Positions 17,184 to 25,381 are shown, counted from the stretch's first letter. The stretch: 64,000 nt of DNA from an uncultured Alphaproteobacteria bacterium (GCA_934203105.1 CAKPYQ010000002.1:44267-108266); one strand, 5' to 3'. Notes: a model not told the origin generated them from the letters alone. Numbers and translations are program-made.

Positions 17184-17211
17184 TTACTTATTTTTCAATG
17201 TGTTATATAAT
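17184..17211 (+). promoter_or_regulatory. Promoter ahead of the DnaA-box cluster
   Basis: TTACTT at 17184-17189, 16-nt spacer and a perfect TATAAT at 17206-17211. The expected transcription start (about 17218) falls just before the four DnaA-box-like sites, which would therefore lie in the 5' leader of the gene at 17288. Confidence 0.55.
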
Positions 17212-17224
17212 AAAAGTAATCCCC

Positions 17225-17267
17225 TGTGGATAACTTTGTGAATAATTGTGAACAAACTTGTGTATAA
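17225..17267 (+). promoter_or_regulatory. Four phased DnaA-box-like 9-mers
   Basis: Same-orientation sites TGTGGATAA (17225-17233), TGTGAATAA (17237-17245), TGTGAACAA (17247-17255) and TGTGTATAA (17259-17267). Read on the minus strand the first and fourth are TTATCCACA and TTATACACA, both matching the consensus TTATNCACA; the other two differ by one or two bases. Start-to-start spacings of 12, 10 and 12 bp place them on one face of the helix. They lie between the promoter and the start codon of the 17288 gene. Confidence 0.7.
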
Positions 17268-17287
17268 TCTTTTGAAAGGAGTAATAA

Positions 17288-17722
17288 ATGTTAGATCTGT
17301 TAAATACGTTCTATGAAACGAACTCTAAAACGCTCTTTGTGTTGGCTGATGAATTCCTGCAAATAGCCCAAAAATTAAAAGAATTGGCCCGCTATCGCTT
17401 GGAACAAGAAAAAATGGCTGAACAAATCGAAAAAGAACATAAGCGCTTGCATTTAACCGCCCTGCGCTACGCTTTGGGTCAATTGGACAAAATTCCGAAA
17501 GAATTTTCAAGGCAACAATTGGAAATTATGGCGCATTCGCGTGCAATTATTGCCAAAAAAAACAAAATCAATCAACGCTTTTTAAGAATAAAAGTGCTGC
17601 GAATAGCGCAAAAAGGCTATTTAAATAAAGAAATAGCAGAAAAACTACACATCATTTTTTGCTGTCTTTTCCGCTATTTTCACATAAAATCACTTAAAAT
17701 ATCGACCGCCGCTCAACGGTAA
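17288..17722 (+). CDS. Coiled-coil protein with C-terminal LuxR-type HTH, unknown
   Basis: 144 residues with a strong AAAGGAG ribosome site. Residues about 20-60 are a charged helical, coiled-coil-like region (KELARYRLEQEKMAEQIEKE). The C-terminus carries a GerE/LuxR-like helix-turn-helix, IKVLRIAQKGYLNKEIAEKL (101-120), followed by a degenerate recognition helix ending HIKSLK. It may thus be a small DNA-binding regulator, perhaps dimerising through the coiled coil. The DnaA-box cluster in its leader suggests that its expression responds to DnaA. No closer family recognised. Confidence 0.65.
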   Translation: MLDLLNTFYETNSKTLFVLADEFLQIAQKLKELARYRLEQEKMAEQIEKEHKRLHLTALRYALGQLDKIPKEFSRQQLEIMAHSRAIIAKKNKINQRFLRIKVLRIAQKGYLNKEIAEKLHIIFCCLFRYFHIKSLKISTAAQR

Positions 17723-17861
17723 AACATTTTTTAATACCCGATAGATCCGATTTCTGCTAAAACAAAGCAAAAGGGTTGCCTTATTCGACGCCTTATTATA
17801 TCCTTATCTACTTTATTATATAGAGAGTATATAAATTCCCTGCTTTGCCCCTTGCCTTTGC
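17723..17861. other. AT-rich intergenic stretch
   Basis: No gene seen. Contains a very AT-rich block (17790-17835, TATTATATCC..TTTATTATATAG..GTATATAAATT), on the far side of the 144-residue gene from the DnaA boxes. Confidence 0.4.
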
Positions 17862-17888
17862 AAAAAAGCGCCTTTTAAAAGACGCTTT
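17862..17888 (-). terminator. Intrinsic terminator after the 95-residue gene
   Basis: On the minus strand AAAGCGTC, a TTTT/AAAA-closed loop, GGCGCTTT, then a T run; one G-T wobble. Follows the stop codon at 17906. Confidence 0.75.
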
Positions 17889-17905
17889 ATGTTTATAAAG
17901 ACAAA

Positions 17906-18193
17906 TTATCCGTTTTGGCGCTCCATAGACGGCATTACAATATTGTGGCGCCGAACAATTTTTGGCTCTGAAACTGCCATTTCTTCCATTTTAGCATAAA
18001 CTTTTGCCGACGAATTTTCGATATGATCCGGAACAATACCGTGAATAATCGCTCTTTCAACAATAAAGCTCTTTTCTTGCAAGCTTTGCGCATTTGCAAA
18101 ATTTTTAATGGCATCTTTCCAAATAGCACTTTTCATTTTAACAATTTCTTTATCTGCTTGCACTTCGTTATTGGCAAAAATTGTAATGTCCAT
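17906..18193 (-). CDS. Conserved-looking hypothetical protein
   Basis: 95 residues from the ATG at 18193, chosen because a GAAAGGAAG ribosome site lies about 7 nt upstream; the frame continues 12 more codons back into a terminator-like T run, which is unlikely to be coding. The product is mostly helical and charged, with no membrane segment, signal peptide or known motif. It has its own terminator. A promoter and a terminator-like hairpin lie upstream on the same strand (18219-18401), so its expression may be attenuated. Confidence 0.6.
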   Translation of the reverse strand: MDITIFANNEVQADKEIVKMKSAIWKDAIKNFANAQSLQEKSFIVERAIIHGIVPDHIENSSAKVYAKMEEMAVSEPKIVRRHNIVMPSMERQNG

Positions 18194-18218
18194 TTTTTTC
18201 TTCCTTTCGTTTAGACAT

Positions 18219-18247
18219 AAAAAAAACACCTTCCCAAAAGGAAGATG
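18219..18247 (-). terminator. Terminator or attenuator upstream of the 95-residue gene
   Basis: Minus-strand CATCTTCC-TTTTG-GGAAGGTG stem (one wobble) followed by eight Ts. It stands between a good promoter (18373-18401) and the ribosome site of the 17906-18193 gene. Either it ends a small RNA or it is a leader attenuator. Confidence 0.6.
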
Positions 18248-18366
18248 CCATTCATTTAATATAAAAAAATCTGTTCTGATTATAAAAGCAAAAATCCTTT
18301 GGGCTTTATTATGTCAAGTCCAATAGTAGTAGGTCCGCTTTTAAAATCAAAACTTTTTTTATCATG
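18220..18366 (-). ncRNA. Candidate small RNA or attenuated leader
   Basis: Bounded by a consensus-like promoter and an intrinsic terminator on the minus strand, about 147 nt, with no believable reading frame inside. No resemblance to a known RNA family that I can detect by eye. Confidence 0.35.
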
Positions 18367-18372
18367 TTTAAG

Positions 18373-18401
18373 ATTATCTCATATAAATCCGGCCGCGTCA
18401 A
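18373..18401 (-). promoter_or_regulatory. Minus-strand sigma70-type promoter
   Basis: TTGACG (18396-18401 read on the minus strand), 17-nt spacer, GATAAT (18373-18378). Drives the candidate small RNA/leader toward the 95-residue gene. Confidence 0.6.
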
Positions 18402-18441
18402 GCATATTTTTCAAATTAAAGCTTTTTTTTGTAAATTTTGG

Positions 18442-18470
18442 TTGACAAAGAACGGTAATTGTGCCATCTT
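18442..18470 (+). promoter_or_regulatory. Probable ihfB promoter
   Basis: Perfect TTGACA at 18442-18447 with a weak -10 near CCATCTT (18464-18470), about 40 nt before the ihfB ATG. Confidence 0.45.
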
Positions 18471-18508
18471 CATAAACAGATGTTAATTTAATTATAAGGA
18501 ATAAAATA

Positions 18509-18790
18509 ATGACCAGATCAGAACTTGTAGAACGCATTGCAATGAATAATACGCATTTGTATTCCAGCGATGTTGACCGCTTGGTGACAACGATTTTTGC
18601 ACGGATTAAAAAGGCTTTGGCTGACGGTGATCGAGTAGAATTGCGCGGTTTTGGCGTTTTCGGAACGAAGCAAAGAGCGCCGCGTATCGCACGCAACCCG
18701 AAAACGGGGGAAAGCGTCAGCGTCGCTCAAAAAGCAGTCCCCTACTTCAAAGCCGGTAAAATTTTGAAAAAAAGAATCAACTTGCAATAA
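18509..18790 (+). CDS. ihfB: Integration host factor subunit beta
   Basis: Nucleoid protein that sharply bends DNA as a heterodimer with IHF-alpha. 93 residues, normal length. Family features: N-terminal TRSELVERIA, the beta-arm core RVELRGFGVFGTKQRAPRIARNPKTG with the DNA-intercalating Pro in ARNPKTG, and FKAGKILKKRIN at the end. Followed after 14 nt by accD; in other alphaproteobacteria ihfB is usually separated from accD by lapA and trpFBA. Confidence 0.95.
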   Translation: MTRSELVERIAMNNTHLYSSDVDRLVTTIFARIKKALADGDRVELRGFGVFGTKQRAPRIARNPKTGESVSVAQKAVPYFKAGKILKKRINLQ

Positions 18791-18804
18791 AGGGATACTT
18801 TTAA

Positions 18805-19659
18805 ATGAATTGGCTGACCAACTATGTTCGCCCAAAGATGAGCAAGCTTGTCGAACAAAAAGACATTCCGGATAATTTATGGATGGGGTGCGCTTCTTGC
18901 GGCAAGATGATTTTCCATAAAGAATTAGAGGAAAACAGTTGGGTTTGCCCCTCTTGCGGACATCATTTTAAGTTGTCAACAGCCGATCGATTAAAAATGT
19001 TATTTGATGATGGGGCATATACTTTGGTGGATTTGCCGGACGTTAAAATGGATCCGCTGAACTTTACGGACGTAAAAAAATATACGGATCGCATCAAAGA
19101 CGCCCGTAAAAAAACACATCAAAATGATGCGATTGTTGTTGCCGAAGGAGCTGTCGGAAAATGCCCCGCCGTTGTGGGCGTGTTCGATTTTGACTTTATG
19201 GGCGGTTCTATGGGAACGGCCGTCGGTGAAGCAATTGTAAAAGCGGCTGATGTAGCCAAAGAAAAAAATGCAGCATTGATTTTAATCCCCTCTTCCGGTG
19301 GCGCGCGTATGCAAGAAGGTATGCTTTCTTTGATGCAAATGCCACGAACTGTATTAGCTATTAAACTGTTAAAAGAAAAAAAACTTCCTTACATTACCAT
19401 TTTCGCCAACCCGACAACCGGAGGTGTAACGGCCTCGTTTGCGATGTTGGGCGATATTCATTTAGCCGAACCTGATGCTTTGATCGGCTTTGCCGGTGCC
19501 AGAGTGATTGAACAAACTATTCGTGAAACATTACCGGATGGCTTTCAACGTTCCGAATATTTACAAGAACATGGAATGATTGATGCGGTGATTGACCGCC
19601 GCCATTTAAAAGAAGAATTAGTTAAGATTTTAAATCTACTTATGCACACAAGCTGTTGA
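18805..19659 (+). CDS. accD: Acetyl-CoA carboxylase carboxyltransferase subunit beta
   Basis: Forms the carboxyltransferase with AccA, making malonyl-CoA for fatty-acid synthesis. 284 residues, normal. Zinc ribbon cysteines at 29, 32, 48 and 51 (CASC..CPSC), then the crotonase-like domain with SGGARMQEG and NPTTGGVTASFA. The usual downstream folC is not here; a PEBP-like gene follows after 24 nt. Confidence 0.97.
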   Translation: MNWLTNYVRPKMSKLVEQKDIPDNLWMGCASCGKMIFHKELEENSWVCPSCGHHFKLSTADRLKMLFDDGAYTLVDLPDVKMDPLNFTDVKKYTDRIKDARKKTHQNDAIVVAEGAVGKCPAVVGVFDFDFMGGSMGTAVGEAIVKAADVAKEKNAALILIPSSGGARMQEGMLSLMQMPRTVLAIKLLKEKKLPYITIFANPTTGGVTASFAMLGDIHLAEPDALIGFAGARVIEQTIRETLPDGFQRSEYLQEHGMIDAVIDRRHLKEELVKILNLLMHTSC

Positions 19660-19683
19660 TTTTAAAGAATAAAGGAGATTGAG

Positions 19684-20148
19684 ATGATTATCGTATGTCC
19701 GGCCGTGCAGGACGGTATCTTTGCAGACAAATATGGAAAGCGTGGAACGCAATTTAAAGCCTCTATGCCGACCTTCTCTTTTGGTTTTCGCTTGCAGGAC
19801 ATTCCCCTTGGAACAGTTTCATTTGCTTTTGTTTTGGACGATCCCGATTCAATTGCTCCGATGGGTTTTAAATGGATTCATTGGCTAGGCGCAAACTTAT
19901 GCAAAGACGGGATCGAAGATAACGAAAGCATTCATGCAACAACCTTCATTCAAGGTAAAAACAGTTGGGGACAAAATATGTATGGTGGAATGGCTCCGCC
20001 GGACAGACCGCACAATTATGTTTTTCGCGTGTTTGCTTTGGATTGCCTTCTGAACTTAAAAAACGGCTTTACTTTTGAAGACTTAAAACGCGAATCTTCC
20101 GGCCATATCTTGGATTCTGCGTTTATTGAAGGGAGCTATCGTAACTAA
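19684..20148 (+). CDS. YbhB/YbcL-type PEBP-family protein
   Basis: Phosphatidylethanolamine-binding-protein fold (Raf kinase inhibitor-like), 154 residues. Family motifs: FAFVLDDPDSIAPMGFKWIHW near 45-65, GWGQNMYGGM-type NSWGQNMYGGMAPPDRPHNYVFRVFALD in the ligand pocket. No signal peptide, so cytoplasmic. The bacterial function is not established. Its stop overlaps the start of the HAD gene (TAATG). Confidence 0.9.
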   Translation: MIIVCPAVQDGIFADKYGKRGTQFKASMPTFSFGFRLQDIPLGTVSFAFVLDDPDSIAPMGFKWIHWLGANLCKDGIEDNESIHATTFIQGKNSWGQNMYGGMAPPDRPHNYVFRVFALDCLLNLKNGFTFEDLKRESSGHILDSAFIEGSYRN

Positions 20149-20801
20149 TGGTTAAAGTTATTTTATGGGACTGGGATAACACCCTGGTCGACACGTTTAA
20201 TGCTGTTTTATCCGCACAAAATGACACGCGTACACATTTTGGTTTGCCGGCGTGGTCGCGCGAAGATGCCAAACAAGCAATGAATAAATCCGGCCGTGAC
20301 TTATTAAACACAATGTTCGGCGAATTAAAAATGAAAGAAGCCAGAGACTATTATTTAAACGCTTATTTAAAATATACGCAAAACAATGATGTGCAATTGA
20401 AACCGAATGCAATTGACGTGCTAAAATTGTCAAAAGAAAAAGGATTTTATAATATTTTGGCCAGCAATAAAGCCTCTTCTATATTAAAAGACGAGCTGAC
20501 CCGTTTAAAAATCGACGGATTTTTTGATCGCGTTTGTGCGGCCGAAGACATCAATTGTGATAAACCGTCCAAACAATTTACTGACGAAGCTTTAAAAGGG
20601 TTAGATGTTGATCTTTTGATCGCAGTCGGCGACGGCAGATCCGATGTTCAAATGGCACGCAATTATGAGGAAGGGATTGCAGTTTTAATCGGCACAAACC
20701 CGCACACAAAGGAATTCGAAGAAAATTTTGAAAAGGTAAAACCCGATTTATATTTCACGGATTTTAAAGCGGTTTTAAATTTGCTTTCCACGAACTCTTA
20801 A
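20148..20801 (+). CDS. HAD-family phosphatase
   Basis: Haloacid dehalogenase superfamily hydrolase of 217 residues. Motif I DWDNTLVD (nucleophile Asp8, acid/base Asp10), a helical cap like phosphoglycolate phosphatase, motif II at ILASNK, the Lys of motif III in CDKPS, and motif IV in AVGDGRSDVQMA. It could be a Gph-type phosphoglycolate phosphatase, but the substrate is unproven. Translationally coupled to the PEBP gene. Converges with spmB, overlapping it by 4 nt. Confidence 0.88.
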   Translation: MVKVILWDWDNTLVDTFNAVLSAQNDTRTHFGLPAWSREDAKQAMNKSGRDLLNTMFGELKMKEARDYYLNAYLKYTQNNDVQLKPNAIDVLKLSKEKGFYNILASNKASSILKDELTRLKIDGFFDRVCAAEDINCDKPSKQFTDEALKGLDVDLLIAVGDGRSDVQMARNYEEGIAVLIGTNPHTKEFEENFEKVKPDLYFTDFKAVLNLLSTNS

Positions 20802-21322
20802 TGAAACATTACGGCGCTGATCAGTATCGCCAAAAAGACACCGGCTAAATCCGCTATAATGCCGGCCGTTATGGCATGTCTGAATTTGGTCACACCAACA
20901 GCACCAAAATAAACGGATAAAACATAAAAAGTTGTTTCGGAACTGCCTAACATTACGGCGGCCGTCTTGGTAATCAAAGCGTCTGGCCCGTTTGCAGCGG
21001 CGATTTCGGCAAAAATACCGCGCGCACCACTGCCCGATAACGAACGCGTCAATGCCAAAGGCAATAATTCTGCCGGCATATTGATCCATTTCAACACGGG
21101 TGATAATAATTGAGCCAACAAATCAATAGCTCCGCTGGCGCGAAACATAGCAACCGCAACCATCATTGCAACCAAATACGGAATGATTTTAACGGATATT
21201 TCAAAGCCCTGCTTTGCCCCTTGCGGAAAAACTTCATAAACGGGAACTTTTTTGAACGCGGCGTAAAGCAAAATAAAAGCAATCAAAAGCGGGATAATCG
21301 CAAAGGATATTTGATTGATCAT
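20798..21322 (-). CDS. spmB: SpmB-like nucleoside-recognition (Gate) domain membrane protein
   Basis: 174 residues, several membrane helices and the Gate-domain signature PYLVAMMVAVAMFRASGAIDLL, ending in LGSSETTFYVLSVYFGAVGV. In Bacillus SpmA/SpmB act in spore-core dehydration, but the pair is common in non-sporulating proteobacteria, where the role is unclear. Overlaps spmA by 4 nt. Confidence 0.88.
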   Translation of the reverse strand: MINQISFAIIPLLIAFILLYAAFKKVPVYEVFPQGAKQGFEISVKIIPYLVAMMVAVAMFRASGAIDLLAQLLSPVLKWINMPAELLPLALTRSLSGSGARGIFAEIAAANGPDALITKTAAVMLGSSETTFYVLSVYFGAVGVTKFRHAITAGIIADLAGVFLAILISAVMFH

Positions 21323-21945
21323 TTTTTTGACCTCCTTTGTTGCAATTTATTTGTTTTTGCCGGCTGCGGCGATAACTTAATCAGTATTTTGACGCAAACG
21401 ATTCCGATCACCAAAGCGCCAAAAGTCGTTAAAATCGTCGGCACAATAATATCGGTTGCATTTACCGATCCCAAAGACATTAAAATCGCTATAACAGAAA
21501 TGGGCAATATTTGAACGCCGGCGGTGTTGATTGCCAAAAAAGTACACATATCGTCCGATGCGGTGTCTTTATCATTTGGATTTAAACGTTGTAAACCTTC
21601 CATTGCCTTAATTCCAAAGGGCGTTGCTGCATTTCCAAGCCCCAAAGCATTAGCACTGATATTCATTGCGATATCGGCTTGAACAGGATCCTTTTTGGGG
21701 ATTGACGGAAACAAAAGACGCAAAACAGGTGAAAATATTTTTGAAATCACATCCAGCAAACCGGCCTTTTGCGCAATATGCATCAAACCAAGCCACAGGC
21801 TCATAATTCCAATCAAGCCAAAAGAAACAGTAACCGCCATCGATGAAGCATTTAAAACGGCCGCAGAAACTTCGGCCATTTTACCATTGTAAAGCCCGAT
21901 GATAACGGACGATACAATGAAAAACAACCAAATATAATTCATCAT
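21319..21945 (-). CDS. spmA: SpmA-like nucleoside-recognition (Gate) domain membrane protein
   Basis: 208 residues, N-terminal membrane helix, Gate-domain motif SLWLGLMHIAQKAGLLDVIS and the family-typical NALGLGNAATPFGIKAME. Partner of the adjacent SpmB; the two probably form one membrane complex. Lies 4 nt downstream of the ABC exporter gene, so probably one transcript. Confidence 0.88.
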   Translation of the reverse strand: MMNYIWLFFIVSSVIIGLYNGKMAEVSAAVLNASSMAVTVSFGLIGIMSLWLGLMHIAQKAGLLDVISKIFSPVLRLLFPSIPKKDPVQADIAMNISANALGLGNAATPFGIKAMEGLQRLNPNDKDTASDDMCTFLAINTAGVQILPISVIAILMSLGSVNATDIIVPTILTTFGALVIGIVCVKILIKLSPQPAKTNKLQQRRSKK

Positions 21946-21949
21946 TTAC

Positions 21950-23713
21950 TTAATTTCTTTCAAACTGCGCCATATACAAAGCACGATACGCGCCGTTTTC
22001 TTTTTCCAATAATTCGTTATGCGTCCCTTGTTCGACGATTTGTCCTTCATTCAAAACAACGATTTTGTCCGCATTTTGAACCGTCGACAAACGATGAGCA
22101 ATGACAAAAACCGTTCTGTCTTTCATCAGGTTTTCAATCGCTTTTTGAACAATCGCTTCTGATTTATTGTCCAACGCAGAAGTTGCTTCGTCCAAAATAA
22201 CAATCGGCGCATTTTTCAAAAAAGCTCTGGCAATAGCAACACGTTGACGTTGACCGCCGGAAAGCAAAGACCCTCTTTCCCCGATCGGCGTATCCAATCC
22301 TTGCTCTAAATCATCAACAAAATCATTTAAGCACGCCATTTGAATCGCTTTTTGAACTTCATCATCGGTGGCGTCCGGCTTACCCAGCATAATGTTGTCA
22401 CGAATTGTACCGGAAAATAAAAAGTTGTCTTGAAACACAACGGCGATTTGAGAGCGTAAACTGGTCAAATCAAAGTCGTGTATGTCTTTTCCGTCAAATA
22501 AAATTTGCCCCTCTTTGATGTCATAAAAGCGCGGGATTAAGTTGATAATCGTCGACTTACCACCGCCGGAATTACCCACAAAAGCAATTGTTTGACCTTT
22601 TTTTAAATGCAAGTTTATATTCTTTAAAACCGGCGCGTTCGGAACATATTCAAAGTTCACATTTTTAAATTCAATTTCTTTTTTCAACGTCGGCAAGGGA
22701 ACGGCATTTTTGCTGTTTTTTATTTGTATAGGCTGCTCCAAAATTTCAAAAACACGCTCGATCGCCATAAAGGACAATTGTACAGCATTAAAGTTTTTGC
22801 CGATGTTTTTAACCGGCGTATACAGCATCAACATCGCCGTCATAAAAGCCACAAAATCACCGGCCGTAATGCGACCGGAAATAATCAAATAACTGCCCGC
22901 CCAAATCACGCCCGCGATACCAAAAGAGATGATCACGTGCATCATCGGGGACAACCACGCTGTGCGTTGCGTTTGCTTAATCGTCAGCTTAAACAGCTTT
23001 CTTTGAATAGCATCAAACAACCCCATTTCGTGCTTTTGTAAATTATATGAAGTAATGGTTTTAGCGCCGGCATAGGTTTCATTAAAAGCCGTTAAAACTT
23101 CGCCATTGGTTTCTGTGGTGCGTTTGACGACTTCTTTAATCATTTTGCGAATGCGCGTCAACGGGTAAAAAGACAAAGACAACACCGTGATCGCAATAAT
23201 GGCCAAATGCCACGAAGTGTAAATTAAAACGCCCAACAAAGAAATGGTCGAAAAAACGCGCGATACAAACACTTTGATATTGTTCAGCAAACCGGAACAC
23301 GCCAAATTCGGATCGGAATCAAAGCGATAAACGATTGTGCCGGAACTGGTTTTATCAAAAAAAGCGCTTTCGAAATAAACCAATTTTTTATACAATTTTT
23401 CCTTTAAATCCATCGTGATTTTGGATCCGACCCATGTATTTAAATAGCTGGACGCATAATCCAAAAAGCTTTGGAAAAACGTAAACAAAATAATGAAAAT
23501 CGGAATCACCCACAAAGGAACCGGATAATCGGCTTGGCCTTTATCGATGATGACAATGTTCATAAACGGCTTTAAAGTCAACGCAATGACTGCGTCTAAA
23601 CAACCGATCGGAATAGTGATTAAAGCGGCTAATAACGCTCTACCCCAATACGGTTTGACAAACGGCCACATACGTTTATAATTGACATAAAACTGGTTTG
23701 TTTTAAACGCCAT
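21950..23713 (-). CDS. msbA: MsbA-like lipid A/phospholipid ABC exporter
   Basis: Homodimeric exporter half-transporter of 587 residues: six membrane helices (about 20-310) fused to an ATPase domain with Walker A GNSGGGKST, Q-loop FQDNFLFSGT, signature LSGGQ, Walker B IVILDEATSALD and switch His in IAHRLST. Closest in build to MsbA, which flips lipid A-core across the inner membrane, but other type IV exporters look alike. The presence of pagP in the window supports an LPS-bearing outer membrane. Confidence 0.88.
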   Translation of the reverse strand: MAFKTNQFYVNYKRMWPFVKPYWGRALLAALITIPIGCLDAVIALTLKPFMNIVIIDKGQADYPVPLWVIPIFIILFTFFQSFLDYASSYLNTWVGSKITMDLKEKLYKKLVYFESAFFDKTSSGTIVYRFDSDPNLACSGLLNNIKVFVSRVFSTISLLGVLIYTSWHLAIIAITVLSLSFYPLTRIRKMIKEVVKRTTETNGEVLTAFNETYAGAKTITSYNLQKHEMGLFDAIQRKLFKLTIKQTQRTAWLSPMMHVIISFGIAGVIWAGSYLIISGRITAGDFVAFMTAMLMLYTPVKNIGKNFNAVQLSFMAIERVFEILEQPIQIKNSKNAVPLPTLKKEIEFKNVNFEYVPNAPVLKNINLHLKKGQTIAFVGNSGGGKSTIINLIPRFYDIKEGQILFDGKDIHDFDLTSLRSQIAVVFQDNFLFSGTIRDNIMLGKPDATDDEVQKAIQMACLNDFVDDLEQGLDTPIGERGSLLSGGQRQRVAIARAFLKNAPIVILDEATSALDNKSEAIVQKAIENLMKDRTVFVIAHRLSTVQNADKIVVLNEGQIVEQGTHNELLEKENGAYRALYMAQFERN

Positions 23714-23722
23714 AGTAATCCT

Positions 23723-25381
23723 TTATTCTTCAACAATGCTTAAACGTTTTGCAACCCGATCGCTGCCCAATACATTCATAATCGAATATAAATCAGGCGA
23801 TTGCGTTTTGCCGGTCATAAACACACGCAAAACAGTCGCAACATCGGAAACATTTCCTTTAAATGCTTCCGGATTGGCTTTGTAAGCTTTCATATCACAC
23901 GTAAAGCCGATGTCGGTTGCGACCTGTTTGATTTTTTCAAACCAAACATTTTTGTCATCAGCGGGATTGTAAAGTTCTTTAAATTCTTTAACAATCTTAT
24001 TTATGTCATTGACGGATAACGGTTTTAATACCGAATATGCTTCACCGGTTGTCAATGAAAAATGATTGTCAAAGAAGAATAAATTTTCTTTTTTAACGTC
24101 GCTCCAAATTGTGATATCTTTACGCACTTTTTTCACATTACTGCGTTCAATATCCAAAATGCGCTTCATATAATCAGCATTTTCCTTCAACATTGTTGCA
24201 AAAGGAACGTCATATTTTTCGCACCATTCTAACGTATGATCATAAACTTCCTGCGCGCTCATACGGCCGATAATGTCCCTTGAAATACTGTCAAGCTTCA
24301 CAAAGTCGAACAAAGCACCCGAAGAGCCCATTTTCTTTAAACTGAACGGAAAATCTTTATACGATTTATCCGGATTTTGACGACGCCAATCTTCAAAATT
24401 GGAGTTAGCCAAATTCAACAAATACTCAATAACGGCTTCTTTCGGATAGCCTTTTTCATCAAAGTATGTGACATTTGCTTCTGGGTCCAAACGCTTTGAC
24501 AATTTGCGGCGATTGCCGTTTTCATCAACCTTTTGAATATGGGGAAAATGTGCATATTTCGGAGCTTTCCACCCCATGCTTTGGAATAATTGAATGTGCA
24601 AAGGCAACGAAGACATCCATTCTTCACCACGCACAACAATCGTTGTTCCCATTAAATGGTCGTCAATTAAATGCGCAAAGTGATAAGTCGGCAAGCCGTC
24701 TCCTTTCATAATAGGAATATCTAAATCGCTTTGCGGAAATTCGCGTTTGCCACGCAACAAATCTTCGATTAAAACCTTTTGCGAATAATGTCCGGTTGAT
24801 TTATACCGAACCACGAAACGTTTGCCGGCTTTTAAATTGGCCAACACCTCATCTTCGGTCAACTTGCGGCATTTTGCAAAAGCCCCGTAATACCCCGGTC
24901 GAATATTTGCTTTGCTTTGCAATTCGTGCGTTTTTTCATTATCTTCTTCCGTACAAAAGCATAAATAAGCTTTATCTTCTTCCAACCATTTTTTGATATA
25001 GGCTTGGTAAATTTCTTTGCGTTGGCTTTGGAAATAAGGGCCGTAAGCACCTTTTTCACCCTCACCCAACACCGGACCTTCGTCATTATGCAAGCCATAG
25101 TCTTTAAAAGCCTGTAAAATAATATCGACAGCGCCGTCAACTTTACGCTTTTGATCTGTATCTTCGATACGCAAAAAGAACACGCCCCCGCTTTGGTGTG
25201 CAATGCGCTCCGGAATCAACGCAGCCGACAAAGTTCCTAAATGCAAATATCCCGTCGGACTTGGCCCCACACGCGTCACTTTTGCGCCTTCGGGTAACTG
25301 GCGCGCCGGATATTTTGCCTCAATTTCTTCTGTGGAAGGCAAAGGATCGGGAAAGACCAAATCAATAATTTCTTTTTTCAT
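23723..25381 (-). CDS. gltX: Glutamate-tRNA ligase, Firmicutes-like form
   Basis: Class Ic synthetase charging tRNA-Glu. From the chosen ATG (25381, beginning MKKEIIDLVFP) it has 552 residues, longer than the usual 470-480 of proteobacterial GltX. HIGH-type motif in SPTGYLHLGT, LRIEDTDQKR, and KMSKS-type RKLSKR. The N-terminal extension and the phrase RQLPEGAKVTRVGPSPTG are what I associate with clostridial GltX, suggesting transfer. Upstream in-frame ATGs at 25393 and 25411 are possible, but the MKKE start fits the family and has GGA about 8 nt before it. Confidence 0.92.
   Translation of the reverse strand: MKKEIIDLVFPDPLPSTEEIEAKYPARQLPEGAKVTRVGPSPTGYLHLGTLSAALIPERIAHQSGGVFFLRIEDTDQKRKVDGAVDIILQAFKDYGLHNDEGPVLGEGEKGAYGPYFQSQRKEIYQAYIKKWLEEDKAYLCFCTEEDNEKTHELQSKANIRPGYYGAFAKCRKLTEDEVLANLKAGKRFVVRYKSTGHYSQKVLIEDLLRGKREFPQSDLDIPIMKGDGLPTYHFAHLIDDHLMGTTIVVRGEEWMSSLPLHIQLFQSMGWKAPKYAHFPHIQKVDENGNRRKLSKRLDPEANVTYFDEKGYPKEAVIEYLLNLANSNFEDWRRQNPDKSYKDFPFSLKKMGSSGALFDFVKLDSISRDIIGRMSAQEVYDHTLEWCEKYDVPFATMLKENADYMKRILDIERSNVKKVRKDITIWSDVKKENLFFFDNHFSLTTGEAYSVLKPLSVNDINKIVKEFKELYNPADDKNVWFEKIKQVATDIGFTCDMKAYKANPEAFKGNVSDVATVLRVFMTGKTQSPDLYSIMNVLGSDRVAKRLSIVEE

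Noticed and set aside
17184..17900. Region as the chromosomal origin of replication
   Set aside because: DnaA boxes and AT-rich DNA are present, but flanking genes do not diverge from this point and no dnaA, dnaN, hemE or parAB is nearby. Kept only as one possibility in the DnaA-box finding.
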